This document shows positions 1-8,602 of a stretch of 64,000 nucleotides of DNA, in pieces. The position numbers and the translations under genes are program-made. Source of the stretch: an uncultured Oscillospiraceae bacterium (GTDB taxonomy: Bacteria; Bacillota; Clostridia; Oscillospirales; Ruminococcaceae); NCBI GenBank assembly GCA_934481385.1, contig CAKSPD010000001.1:124001-188000 (forward strand), read 5' to 3'. The notes beneath the pieces are model-generated. The model saw only the letters and a list, made by a program, of their open reading frames with translations, was not told the origin of the DNA and made no database searches. Every line of letters begins with the position of its first letter. Positions within the stretch are counted from its first letter, which is position 1.

Positions 1-89
1 CCTTTCAGTGACAAAACAGCAAACACTGCTGTAAGAATGAGTGTTACAATTGACTTTACATCAATCAGCTTTGCAAAGTTTTTAAGCAT
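1..89 (-). CDS. phage holin-like small membrane protein (partial)
   Basis: This is the N-terminal part of a small membrane protein running off the left edge. Its ATG (87-89) overlaps the stop of the XhlA-like gene. The visible residues (start MLKNFAKLIDVKS, then a hydrophobic segment) match the complete 64-residue holin-like protein at 31722-31916 almost position for position. By that match it should form a single membrane segment followed by a short charged tail and help release the endolysin, which is expected just left of the window. Confidence 0.7.
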   Translation of the reverse strand, partial: MLKNFAKLIDVKSIVTLILTAVFAVLSLK

Positions 90-348
90 TTTCAAGCACC
101 TCAATTTTGTGTTTGAGTTCTTTGATTTCACGATTAAGAGATGAAACCTGTTCTTCAAGAATCGGAACACGGACAGTGAAATTATTGTGTTTTCTTACTT
201 CTTCAGTCAGTCCTTCAAGCTTTATATTTACAACAGCCTGATTTACTTCAAGCTGATGCTGTAATTTCCTGTTGCTTGCTGAAGTAGTTACAATAACTCC
301 TAAAATAGAGCATACGCCTGTTATCAATGCGATGATTATTTCAGCCAT
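82..348 (-). CDS. XhlA-like lysis accessory protein
   Basis: The 88-residue product has an N-terminal hydrophobic segment (about residues 2-20) followed by a predicted coiled coil to the C-terminus, the plan of XhlA/haemolysin-type proteins that assist phage holins. I place the start at 348 rather than the upstream in-frame codon at 363 because a GAGG site lies about nine bases before it and the second copy at 31463 begins at the same residue. It overlaps the downstream holin gene by a few bases, so the two are probably translationally coupled. It is last but one of the visible late genes. Confidence 0.7.
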   Translation of the reverse strand: MAEIIIALITGVCSILGVIVTTSASNRKLQHQLEVNQAVVNIKLEGLTEEVRKHNNFTVRVPILEEQVSSLNREIKELKHKIEVLENA

Positions 349-391
349 TTCTATTAACCTCACAATTAAGAGAAGAAATATTTCTTCAAAA

Positions 392-1480
392 TTACTTTAA
401 CTCCCAATTCTTTTTGCTTGCATATTCAATAAGGCTCATTGCTCCTGAGTCAGAACTGTTACATAATGTCATAGGCTTTATATCAGAAGAATTATCAACT
501 ATTTTGCAATAAAGTCCGTCAATTTTTTTAAGATTTTCTGAACCAATAGTAAGTAATTTAGAAGATGAACTTGTTATAAGCTGTTGAATAGTGTTTACCA
601 GACTATCAACACTTAACAAAGTACACCCGTCAAGTACAATAGATATAGGAATATGTGTTAAGGTTAACTCTGTTAATTTTGGACATTTATCAAACGTTAA
701 AGTCGCCTCGGTAACTTTGCTTAAATCAAGTCCTTTTATACTTACAAGATTTTCACATCTATAAAACATCATTGACATATTGGTTACATTATTTGTATTT
801 AATTTAGGAACAGTCACCAAATTTGTACAACCAGAAAACATATTAGAAGTTCCAAGAACTTTTTGCATATTCATCATTTCAGGAGCATTTACTAAAGAAG
901 AACAACCACTGAACATACTTGACATATTATCAGCATTTTGCGTATTTAAAGCAGGTACACTTATTAATTTTTTACAGCCCTTAAACATACCTGACATAGT
1001 TGTAACACTACTTGTATCCATTTCAGGAACTTCTGTTAAAGAAGAACAGCCATTAAACATATTATACATAGTTGTAACATTACTTGTATCCATATTTGGT
1101 ATCTGTAATAATGATGGACAACTTAAAAACATACCCGACATAGTTGTAACACTACTTGTATCCATTTCAGGAACTTCTGTTAAAGAAGAACAGCCATTAA
1201 ACATACCTGACATAGTTGTAACCTTACTTGTGTTCAGTTTAGGAACAGTTGTTAAGTTCTTACAGTCGTAGAACATTTGTTTCATATTAGTAGCACTACT
1301 TGTATCCATTTCAGGAACTTCTGTTAAATTGTTACATTCATAGAACAAATATTGACAGTCTCTTAGATTTAAAAAATCTTTAAGGGTATCCTTGTCGGAA
1401 TTATTATTATTATTATTATTATTATTATGACTTTTGTCCAAAAAATTAAAGAGCAAAAATCTTAAAAACTCGTCTTTCAT
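392..1480 (-). CDS. BspA-type leucine-rich-repeat tail protein, probable receptor-binding or host-contact protein
   Basis: The 362-residue product has a short N-terminal segment, a run of nine Asn residues, then about nine repeats of roughly 24 residues with the pattern MFxxCxxLxxVPxMDTSxVTxM, the DUF285/BspA-like repeat of surface adhesins. It lies after the tail hub genes and before lysis, the usual place for host-contact proteins, so a role in binding the cell surface is inferred. The start at 1480 overlaps the preceding stop codon (TAATG) and has a GGAG site. Repeats in the DNA (993-1061 and 1137-1205) are identical, so the array could change length. No catalytic motif is visible. Confidence 0.65.
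   Translation of the reverse strand: MKDEFLRFLLFNFLDKSHNNNNNNNNNSDKDTLKDFLNLRDCQYLFYECNNLTEVPEMDTSSATNMKQMFYDCKNLTTVPKLNTSKVTTMSGMFNGCSSLTEVPEMDTSSVTTMSGMFLSCPSLLQIPNMDTSNVTTMYNMFNGCSSLTEVPEMDTSSVTTMSGMFKGCKKLISVPALNTQNADNMSSMFSGCSSLVNAPEMMNMQKVLGTSNMFSGCTNLVTVPKLNTNNVTNMSMMFYRCENLVSIKGLDLSKVTEATLTFDKCPKLTELTLTHIPISIVLDGCTLLSVDSLVNTIQQLITSSSSKLLTIGSENLKKIDGLYCKIVDNSSDIKPMTLCNSSDSGAMSLIEYASKKNWELK
993..1061. repeat. 69-bp exact direct repeat, copy 1
   Basis: This block is identical to 1137-1205. Both lie in the leucine-rich-repeat tail gene in the same reading frame, with a period of 144 bp (48 codons, two protein repeats), so recombination between them would remove or add 48 codons without a frameshift. 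Confidence 0.9.
1137..1205. repeat. 69-bp exact direct repeat, copy 2
   Basis: This is the second copy of the block at 993-1061, 144 bp away. The sequence between the copies is related but diverged, as expected of repeat units that have been partly homogenised. Confidence 0.9.
1400..1426. repeat. (ATT)9 trinucleotide repeat encoding poly-Asn
   Basis: Nine tandem ATT units on the plus strand are read as nine AAT (Asn) codons in the tail protein. Changes in copy number would alter linker length between the N-terminal segment and the repeat domain but would not shift the frame. Confidence 0.9.
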
Positions 1481-1668
1481 TATGCCCACTCTCCTGCGTT
1501 GTTAAGTATGAGTACCTTATGTTCATTTGCGACCCAGCATATACTCCCAACGTCCCAGCTACTCTCAGGCTTTGGCACATCAGCAGAAGTATCGCAAAGG
1601 ATTACAACACGTATCATAGAAGTTTTGTTGCGAACTTCTATGAATTCAGTGTCGATTATTTTGTACAT
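1480..1668 (-). CDS. small phage tail-region protein, function unknown
   Basis: A 62-residue protein beginning MYKIIDTEFIEV with a good GGAG site before its ATG. It sits between two tail genes and its stop overlaps the next start, so it is co-translated with the leucine-rich-repeat tail protein. I see no signal peptide, membrane segment or recognised motif. A structural or chaperone role is only suggested by position. Confidence 0.6.
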   Translation of the reverse strand: MYKIIDTEFIEVRNKTSMIRVVILCDTSADVPKPESSWDVGSICWVANEHKVLILNNAGEWA

Positions 1669-1682
1669 ATATCATCACTCCT

Positions 1683-2345
1683 TTAGTCGTCAGCAAGAAG
1701 AATTGCCCCCTGCATATAGTATTTTTTGCCGTTCAGGGTGCAATCGTTGAAAGAAACGGCAGGGAACTGCAAAGATGTAAGAGCATAAACATCTTTCATA
1801 ACACATTCAGAATATTTACTAAAAACGTTCTGCATCGTTGTTATTTTTGAAGATACATTAGGGCTTAAGTAAGCAATTTGTATCAGTCTGACAGGTTCAG
1901 TTGCAATATCAGAAGATAAAATTATTGATGAAATATTGTTATTATATTGCTGAGTAACAGCAAGAACAGTTTCTTCCTGACTTGTAAGTTGATTTATCGC
2001 TTTACCTATTATGAAGCTATACAGGGTTTCGGTTCCTGTAAGATTTTGACTTGAACTATGCAAGAAGCAAGAAAAGCAAAAAACGTTTCTTGTTTTCGTA
2101 GTCTTAGAATTAATCCAGGCGTTAGCTCCAATATTTATAACATTTTCATTTCCTTTATTAATTTTTATGCCGATTGTATTATTTGAAATAAAAAAATGTA
2201 TCCAAGCAGTTTCAGTTGCATAAAAATAAGCATAAGTTCCGTCCTCTGCTGTTACTACATTATGCCATTCGTAAGCTGTCTGCAAGTTTGAAACAAGTTC
2301 TGAAAAAGTATCTATATTGTAATTTTTCGTATATGTTTGAGTCAT
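1683..2345 (-). CDS. phage tail/baseplate protein, function unknown
   Basis: The 220-residue product is rich in Ser, Thr and Asn and looks largely beta-structured, with no recognised enzymatic motif. I use the ATG at 2345, which overlaps the preceding stop region and has GAGGGG just upstream. It lies directly after the tail hub gene, consistent with a lower baseplate or receptor-proximal component. Homology not recognised. Confidence 0.55.
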   Translation of the reverse strand: MTQTYTKNYNIDTFSELVSNLQTAYEWHNVVTAEDGTYAYFYATETAWIHFFISNNTIGIKINKGNENVINIGANAWINSKTTKTRNVFCFSCFLHSSSQNLTGTETLYSFIIGKAINQLTSQEETVLAVTQQYNNNISSIILSSDIATEPVRLIQIAYLSPNVSSKITTMQNVFSKYSECVMKDVYALTSLQFPAVSFNDCTLNGKKYYMQGAILLADD

Positions 2346-2346
2346 A

Positions 2347-3801
2347 TTACCCCTCACTTTCTACGATTGTTAAGTCGCCTGATATGCCTTCACTCAATCC
2401 GACAAGGTCACTGCATACCAAACCATAAAGCTTGCTGTCTGAATCACCGCCAATAAGAGCCTTGATTTCTTCAAGCAGTTTTTTTATTTCTGAAAACATA
2501 TTGTCAAACTCCTTTAATTTCAGCGTTATGACTTTATTCTGTACAGCGTTTTCTGATGTTTCGGAAAGAAAGTTATCAATGATGATATTTTTCAAAAAAT
2601 TCGGAGTCAGGAAAGAGCCGTTTTTGTCAGTAATTTTGAGGATATATGAGTTATCTGTGCTTTCTGATACTTCGATAGTAGGAGAAAAGCCGTCTTTTCC
2701 GTTTTTCCCATCTTTACCATCAGCTCCGGCGGGCCCTGAATAATATCCGCCTGACGAACTTGTTGAACTGTCGGTATTTGGTGAAATCAATGTCTGAACC
2801 CCTCTGAAAATCCAGTTATCAGAGCCAACAAGCATTAGTTCTCCGTTTGCATCACCGCCGACAACTCTTACATAGTCGCCAATATCAAGAGCAGGATTCC
2901 CTGAATATTCAATCGTTCCTGAGTAATATTTTACGTTTTTCAGACTTTCAGCGATTTCTTCAAGCTGAGTCAGAGTGCCTTCCGAGTAAATGAACCCATT
3001 ATTTTCAAAGTATACTGTTGCACCGTTTCCGATGTATGTGTATTTCGTGATAGTGCCATTATCCGCTGTGTATTGGAGATTCCCAAATTCAAATTTTCGT
3101 TCAGAAAGCACCAAAGAATGACGTCTTTTTGCAGGTATTTCAGCAACCGGATTTACTTTGTCAAGTCGTTTGAATTCTATTTTACCGACTCTGTTTATGT
3201 ATGCGAAACCGCCTATAAGCTGTGCCATATATCGTAAAATATCACGGTATGTTGCAGGCGTATTCGTTCCGAAAAGTTGCCACAATGGTAAGCTCGAAAG
3301 CGTTTCAATTTCTTCAAAAGTTTGTGCAAATTCAACTCCTGTTTTTTCAGTGATAGTCTGCATTGCCGTTTTGAAAGTATAGGTCTGACCTTTTATCAGT
3401 CCTGTTGGAATGTCAAGTTCAGACATCTGGTCAAGAGCCTTGATTTTCAGTGTTCGCCCTGATTTTTCAGCCTCTTTGATATAGTACACTCCGAGCGGTA
3501 TCCACTCTGTTTCGCCACTTTCAAGAAGCAGTCCGAACTGTAATTCAATTTTTGCGTTGTAAATGTCAGCTGAAAATCCGAGATTTTTTCTCAAAGAAAA
3601 ATTCAATTCCCCTTGATATACCGCACCTATTCCAAAACTTTCAGAGTTATCAACGCACTGATTGTATTTTGATATTTCTCCGCATAGCAAACCGGAGATG
3701 TCAAAGCCATCAGACCAGTCATTTGGATATATTTTTCCTGAAATTTTATGCAGTCTTGTTTCGTTTATCTGTCTTTTGTATTCTTCACTCGTGCTGTACA
3801 C
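2347..3801 (-). CDS. phage tail hub/tail-associated protein with collagen-like linker
   Basis: This 484-residue protein follows the distal tail gene and has the plan of siphovirus tail hub proteins: a long N-terminal beta-rich region (about 1-330), then a short collagen-like Gly-X-Y stretch (about 352-370, GPAGADGKDGKNGKDG), then a C-terminal helical segment that could trimerise. Tail hub proteins cap the tube and carry the host-contact complex. Collagen-like triplets are common in trimeric phage fibres. The enzyme class, if any, cannot be told from the sequence. Confidence 0.65.
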   Translation of the reverse strand: MYSTSEEYKRQINETRLHKISGKIYPNDWSDGFDISGLLCGEISKYNQCVDNSESFGIGAVYQGELNFSLRKNLGFSADIYNAKIELQFGLLLESGETEWIPLGVYYIKEAEKSGRTLKIKALDQMSELDIPTGLIKGQTYTFKTAMQTITEKTGVEFAQTFEEIETLSSLPLWQLFGTNTPATYRDILRYMAQLIGGFAYINRVGKIEFKRLDKVNPVAEIPAKRRHSLVLSERKFEFGNLQYTADNGTITKYTYIGNGATVYFENNGFIYSEGTLTQLEEIAESLKNVKYYSGTIEYSGNPALDIGDYVRVVGGDANGELMLVGSDNWIFRGVQTLISPNTDSSTSSSGGYYSGPAGADGKDGKNGKDGFSPTIEVSESTDNSYILKITDKNGSFLTPNFLKNIIIDNFLSETSENAVQNKVITLKLKEFDNMFSEIKKLLEEIKALIGGDSDSKLYGLVCSDLVGLSEGISGDLTIVESEG

Positions 3802-3812
3802 ATCATCACCCC

Positions 3813-4157
3813 TTAATACTCAATCAAGCTGAAAGAAATTTCCGCAAGTTCTTCACCAGTCTGCGTTACTTTTCTATCTGACGGGTACATTGTGCAGGTG
3901 CGGTACTCTCCAAGAAAAGAAAATACCACACTAAGACTTGTACCCGAAAAAAGAGTGTTTATTGATGAAACTTCTTCAATTTTTCCCTTAAATGTAACCT
4001 GAATTTTATACACACTGGAGCGTATCAGATGAGAAATAAGCTGCCCTGTTTCAGCCGTTCTTCCGGTGCTGTCAGAGTACAGGTCAGAGCAGGTTGCTGA
4101 ATAAACACAGGGCTGAATAACAGGCTTTTCACCACTTACAGACTTTATTATTTCCAT
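3813..4157 (-). CDS. probable distal tail or baseplate protein
   Basis: A 114-residue protein between the tape measure gene and the tail hub gene. Its start codon overlaps the tape measure stop (ATG at 4157), indicating coupled translation. The position is that of distal tail (Dit-like) proteins, but it is shorter than typical Dit and I recognise no diagnostic motif, so the name rests on gene order. Confidence 0.5.
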   Translation of the reverse strand: MEIIKSVSGEKPVIQPCVYSATCSDLYSDSTGRTAETGQLISHLIRSSVYKIQVTFKGKIEEVSSINTLFSGTSLSVVFSFLGEYRTCTMYPSDRKVTQTGEELAEISFSLIEY

Positions 4158-7100
4158 TAAAGTGTACCTCCTCTTTCTTTGTAACTCCTTATAACCTTAA
4201 TAATTAGACGTGAAAAAGCTTTGCTGTCAGGGTAAAGATAAACAGGTTTTTCAGTCTGAGCAACAGTTGTTGTGTTTTGTAAAACATTTAAAATTTCTTT
4301 CAGAAGAAGAATGATTTCTGAATTATCGGTTTCATTGCCGATAATTCCTTTCAATTTTGACAAAGGAGCAATAACTTCAGGGTCGACAGAAGCATTTGCA
4401 TTATCGCCGACCATTGCGAGAGTAGGAGCTGTTGCAAGACCGCCCTTTGCAAGTCTTGGAAGATTTACATATCCTATATCAAATCCAACGTGACCTCCGC
4501 CCATTACTTCCGGAAGGTCAAATCCGAACCAGTTTAAGCCATCAATTATATTATTCAAACCGTTTTCAATTTTTTCAAGTATCCAGTTCACACCATCTCT
4601 TGCTCCGTCAGATACATTTTCCCATATACCGCTGAAAAAACTGCCAATGTCTGAAAAAGCACTTTTGATATTTTCATAAGCTTTACTGAATTTATCATAA
4701 AACCATTCGCCTACATCACCAAAAGCAGACTTTATATTTTCCCATTTATCGTTGAAAAATTCCCATACATTACTGAAAGCTTTTTTTATTTCATTCCAGG
4801 CATTATGAAATTTTTTACCGAACCAGTCGCCAACAAAAGCGAAAGTTTCTTTTACACCTGACCATATATCAGAAAAATATCCTTTTACATTGTCCCAGAC
4901 GTTTTTTACTCCGTCCCACGCAGTAGAAAACTTTTCTTTGAACCAATTTCCAACATTCTGGAAAACTTTTTTAATGGCATTAAGAACCTTTTCTGCTATT
5001 TCACGAACTTTTTTTATTCCGTCAGAAATGCCTTTAAACAGCCCGTCAATAATATACCCGCCCATTTTGGACATTTCTTTTGACGGTGAATGAATATCGA
5101 AAGCGTTTTTAAAGCCTTCAATGAACGGCTTGAAAATGTGTTCTTTAATCCAACGTCCGACAGACTTTAAAGCATCTAAAATTCCGGTAAAAATGCCGTC
5201 TATTACATTTCCGCCACATTCTTCAATTTTTTTGTTGAAGTAGTCTTTAACTGTGCTCCAGGCTTTTTTCAGTGCCTCCCAAGCTTTTTTTAAAACTCCT
5301 GCCAGTAATGCAGATGCACCGCCAACCACTTCGCCTAAAAGCTTTATTGAACTTTCAATGATTTCGTTCCAGTCAATTTTTTGGATTATTTCTGAAATAC
5401 TTGTTACTATCTGTTCTCCGAGCTTGAACCAGTCAACAGTACCAATGAAAGCAATTAAAAAGTTCAGTAATCCTGTGATTAAACTGCTTACAGAAGATGC
5501 AAACTGTGAAAGAATTTCAGGTATATTGATATTATTCACAAATTCTGCAATTTTCTGACCTATACTGCTGAAATTTATCGTTTGTAGCGTTGTTGTTATT
5601 GTACTGAAAATTCCTGTAATTCCACCGGAAAGCGTTTTTGCAAGTTTACCAAAATCAATACCGTCAAACCACCCGTTTATAGCCTCGCCGATACCGTTCC
5701 CGAGTCCTTCCCAGTCAAATTCGGTTACAAAATCATAAAGAACATCTGTTATAATTCGGATATTTGCAGACAGTGACCTTCCAAGCTGTTGCCATTTTAC
5801 TTTTTTGATAGTTTGATTCAGACCCTTTGCAAGACCATTTCCGAGCTTATCCCAGTGAATATTATCAGAAAAAGTATTTACAGCATTTGAAATAGCATTG
5901 ATACCGCCTGCCAAAGAATCGCCGATAGTTTTAAAGTCAACATTATCAATAAATCCATTGAAAAGATTACATATATTATTGATTTTATTGCTGATGTTCT
6001 GTTCAATATTTCCCCAGTCTATGCCACTGAACACGGCATTTACTCTTTCTGCAAGAACTTCACCGACTCCGTACCAGTCACCATTTTTTATTGCTTCCTT
6101 CAGGCTTTCTGCCCAGTCAGGAAAATTAGGTTCAGACATATCAAGATTATCATAGTTTATGCCTGTATCTTCTTCTTTTTCGGATTCATCATCACCGCTT
6201 GAAAGAATATTCATTTCATCAAATCCTGCAAGTGATAATTTAGCTTTTTTAGCTGTATCTTCAGCTTGCTTTCCTGTGCTGTAAAGCTTTTTAGTTGCCT
6301 CGGCGGCTTGCTTATAAGTCATACCAAAAAGACCTGAAATAAATCCTGCAATGTATTTTGTTGTCCTTGCAAGACCTGACATCATAGTATTCAGTGCGGG
6401 CATTACAGATTGAAGTATTGGTGTAAAAGCTATCGCAAGGTTTGCTTTTACCTCATTCAGAGATTTTGAAAGCTCCTCATTCTGTTTCATCACACTGCTG
6501 ATTGACTTTTTCAGTGCTTTTACAGCAGCATAAAGAGTTGCCATAACAAATACACGTCTGAATGTGTTTTTTAACGTTCTTCCGAGTTTTTTAATCGGTT
6601 TTGTAAGGGATAAAGCTGACTTGTTAAGAAATCCAAAACGCTTTCTGAGTGAATCAAGAGCCTGATTTCCAACTGCTTTTAGTCCATTAAAAGCCGATTT
6701 GCCTACTTTTTTTATTGTGTTAAGTTTATGACCGCTGTTTCCTAAATCAGAAATTTTGTTTTTAAGACTTTCCGTTTTATTTTGTGCAGAAACGATTTGC
6801 TCCTGAACTTTAAGCATTTGTTCAATTATTTTTTGCGAAGGTTCTTCAGCTGAAAGCTCCTGCCATTTTTTCTGCAATAAATCAACTTTTACCTGTGTAT
6901 TTTGAAGTTCGGCTTTTAAGCGTTTTACAGGAGTTGTTGGAATTTTGAATTTTTTCAGCCTGTCAAATATGTTCTGAAACTGTGAATCAACAGCTGATAT
7001 TGTTTCGGAATTTGATTCAGTTATTTTTTGTTTATACTTGTCAGCAGTGTTGGTTAAGCTGATTAATTGATTTTCCGTTTGTATCAACTTATCACGAATT

Positions 7101-7927
7101 TTTTCAGCAGATTGTGAATCATTTGTACTTTGGAGTTCAATCTGGAGCTGTTGCCACGTTCTTGATACTGATTCGATTTTCTGATTTGTAAGTTCAAATT
7201 GCCTTTGAAGTCTTTCGATAGGCTTTTCAGGAGCTTGATATTCTCCAGTAAGCACACCATTTTCAAGGTTATTTGCTCTTTGCAGTTCATTTTCAAGGCG
7301 TTCTGCCGATTTATCTGTTGCAATAATCTGTTGTTGCAATCTCAACATTTTTGCAGTTGCTTTTTCAGAAGGCTCTGATGCTGAAAGTTTTTCCCATTCA
7401 CTTTTGAGAAGTTCAGACTTTGTTTTTGTATTTTCAAGTTCCGTTTCAAGTCGTTCTATTGAGTTTGTCGGAATTTTAAAGCTTTTCAGTTTATCAAAAA
7501 TGCTTTTGATTTGTGTATTTGCTTTCCCGCCTGCATTTTCAAAGTATCCATTAACTTCTTTTTCTATAGCTTTCGTGTCATACTGCATATATTTTTTATT
7601 GGATTTTACAACTCTTGGTTCAACATCAACTTCAATATGTTGCTTTTTCATATTTTCTGTTGCCCTTTGAACTGCATCATTTATACCATTGTTAAATGCA
7701 TCAGCGGACTTTTCAGCACTCTTTGAAACATTGTCAAAAGCTGAATTGAGTTTATTCTGCATATTTTCGGCGTTTTTTTCAATTGGTTTCTGGATTGACT
7801 CCTGAATAGTTTCACCTATTTTCTGTGCAGGACGCATTGCATTATTTTTGATTTTTTCAAGTTGCTGTGACGTGTTATCCTGAATTACCAAATCAAGCGA
7901 AATTGTTCCGACAGAAGATTCTGCCAT
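4157..7927 (-). CDS. phage tail tape measure protein
   Basis: A 1256-residue protein, by far the longest in the prophage and placed right after the tail chaperones, which is diagnostic for the tape measure. The N-terminal third is coiled coil with a duplicated segment (about 140-215 and 320-390, both starting FDxLKxFKIPT). The middle and C-terminus carry repeated Trp- and Gly-rich units of about 35-40 residues (xxDWxxLGxxL and WFxxKFxxAWxxIKxAF). Tape measures set tail length at about 0.15 nm per residue, suggesting a tail near 190 nm. No lysozyme or peptidase motif is evident. Confidence 0.9.
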   Translation of the reverse strand: MAESSVGTISLDLVIQDNTSQQLEKIKNNAMRPAQKIGETIQESIQKPIEKNAENMQNKLNSAFDNVSKSAEKSADAFNNGINDAVQRATENMKKQHIEVDVEPRVVKSNKKYMQYDTKAIEKEVNGYFENAGGKANTQIKSIFDKLKSFKIPTNSIERLETELENTKTKSELLKSEWEKLSASEPSEKATAKMLRLQQQIIATDKSAERLENELQRANNLENGVLTGEYQAPEKPIERLQRQFELTNQKIESVSRTWQQLQIELQSTNDSQSAEKIRDKLIQTENQLISLTNTADKYKQKITESNSETISAVDSQFQNIFDRLKKFKIPTTPVKRLKAELQNTQVKVDLLQKKWQELSAEEPSQKIIEQMLKVQEQIVSAQNKTESLKNKISDLGNSGHKLNTIKKVGKSAFNGLKAVGNQALDSLRKRFGFLNKSALSLTKPIKKLGRTLKNTFRRVFVMATLYAAVKALKKSISSVMKQNEELSKSLNEVKANLAIAFTPILQSVMPALNTMMSGLARTTKYIAGFISGLFGMTYKQAAEATKKLYSTGKQAEDTAKKAKLSLAGFDEMNILSSGDDESEKEEDTGINYDNLDMSEPNFPDWAESLKEAIKNGDWYGVGEVLAERVNAVFSGIDWGNIEQNISNKINNICNLFNGFIDNVDFKTIGDSLAGGINAISNAVNTFSDNIHWDKLGNGLAKGLNQTIKKVKWQQLGRSLSANIRIITDVLYDFVTEFDWEGLGNGIGEAINGWFDGIDFGKLAKTLSGGITGIFSTITTTLQTINFSSIGQKIAEFVNNINIPEILSQFASSVSSLITGLLNFLIAFIGTVDWFKLGEQIVTSISEIIQKIDWNEIIESSIKLLGEVVGGASALLAGVLKKAWEALKKAWSTVKDYFNKKIEECGGNVIDGIFTGILDALKSVGRWIKEHIFKPFIEGFKNAFDIHSPSKEMSKMGGYIIDGLFKGISDGIKKVREIAEKVLNAIKKVFQNVGNWFKEKFSTAWDGVKNVWDNVKGYFSDIWSGVKETFAFVGDWFGKKFHNAWNEIKKAFSNVWEFFNDKWENIKSAFGDVGEWFYDKFSKAYENIKSAFSDIGSFFSGIWENVSDGARDGVNWILEKIENGLNNIIDGLNWFGFDLPEVMGGGHVGFDIGYVNLPRLAKGGLATAPTLAMVGDNANASVDPEVIAPLSKLKGIIGNETDNSEIILLLKEILNVLQNTTTVAQTEKPVYLYPDSKAFSRLIIKVIRSYKERGGTL

Positions 7928-7947
7928 ATTATCACCTCTTTTCTTTA

Positions 7948-8283
7948 TCAGCCGAACATTTCAGCAAACATCTGCTCAAAGTGTTTTGCAAAATCTTCAG
8001 CAGGTTTTTTTACTTTTCCTGCACGGAAATCCTGCCATTCCCGTCGGATTGTATGTTCATATTTTGTGAAGTTTTTCAGTCTGTTGCGGTCGTTTTCCTT
8101 GCGGATAAGAACAACTTGACCAAGCGGGGTATCTTCCATAATGCCACCAACAAGCAAAAGCCATTCGGTATAGTGCATTTCCTCCTGCTCGGTTGGCAGT
8201 ATGTGATACTGCTTTGCAACAGACTGTGTAATCAAATCTCTATCAAACTCAAGGTCATACCACGGTTCAGTCTGAACTTTTGT
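7948..8283 (-). CDS. tail assembly chaperone, frameshift extension (gpT-like)
   Basis: This frame has no good start: its only initiator is an internal TTG (8233-8235) lying after a well-formed segment EPWYDLEFDRDL that is open upstream to the end of the preceding gene. The residues resemble the downstream part of siphovirus tail assembly chaperones (an aromatic pair followed by LITQSVAKQYHILP). The frame is +1 relative to the upstream gene, so it is probably reached by ribosomal frameshifting at TCC-TTT-C (8284-8290), giving a fusion that guides the tape measure. Confidence 0.65.
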   Translation of the reverse strand, partial: TKVQTEPWYDLEFDRDLITQSVAKQYHILPTEQEEMHYTEWLLLVGGIMEDTPLGQVVLIRKENDRNRLKNFTKYEHTIRREWQDFRAGKVKKPAEDFAKHFEQMFAEMFG

Positions 8284-8587
8284 GAAAGGATTGTTTTTCT
8301 TCCGTTTCCTGACCTGTCATTGCAGAAATGATGATTTCTGTAAGTTTCTGATATGCTGAGAAAGGCATATCCATTTCAGCAATTTCAGGATAGTTCTTTC
8401 CTAAAGCAAGTTTCAGAACTTCTTCTGCATTATCGAAGTTGTCGTTATCATTGCTTTTCTTATTGAAAATTTTAAGTATTTTCTTTACAGTTGATGTGCG
8501 GTCATCAATCGGATAAACCTTGTCTTTGATTCTGAGTTCAGGTGAACCGCAGAGAAGTTTGTCATCAAAAGTGTACATTTTAGCCAT
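8267..8587 (-). CDS. tail assembly chaperone (gpG-like)
   Basis: A 106-residue protein just after the major tail protein and before the tape measure, the conserved place of the short tail chaperone. Most of it is a compact domain, followed by a polar C-terminus ending SFHKSSD. Near its end lie AAAAA and TCC-TTT-C sequences, and an open frame continues past its stop in +1. The normal product and the frameshifted product would be made in a fixed ratio, as known for lambda G/GT. Confidence 0.75.
   Translation of the reverse strand: MAKMYTFDDKLLCGSPELRIKDKVYPIDDRTSTVKKILKIFNKKSNDNDNFDNAEEVLKLALGKNYPEIAEMDMPFSAYQKLTEIIISAMTGQETEEKQSFHKSSD
8284..8290 (-). promoter_or_regulatory. candidate +1 ribosomal frameshift site TCC-TTT-C
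   Basis: In the zero frame the codons read TCC TTT CAC, five codons before the stop. A tRNA-Phe on TTT can re-pair with the overlapping TTC one base downstream and continue into the open +1 frame (ACA AAA GTT). The same UCC-UUU-C heptamer is the established +1 site of influenza PA-X. A competing possibility is a -2 slip on the AAAAA run slightly upstream, which enters the same frame. Confidence 0.5.
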
Positions 8588-8602
8588 TTTTTAAAATCCT
8601 CC

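Noticed and set aside
780..1271. 163-residue open frame on the plus strand across the leucine-rich-repeat gene
   Set aside because: It is antisense to the repeats and shows the same 24-residue period, so it is a by-product of repetitive DNA; there is no ribosome site.
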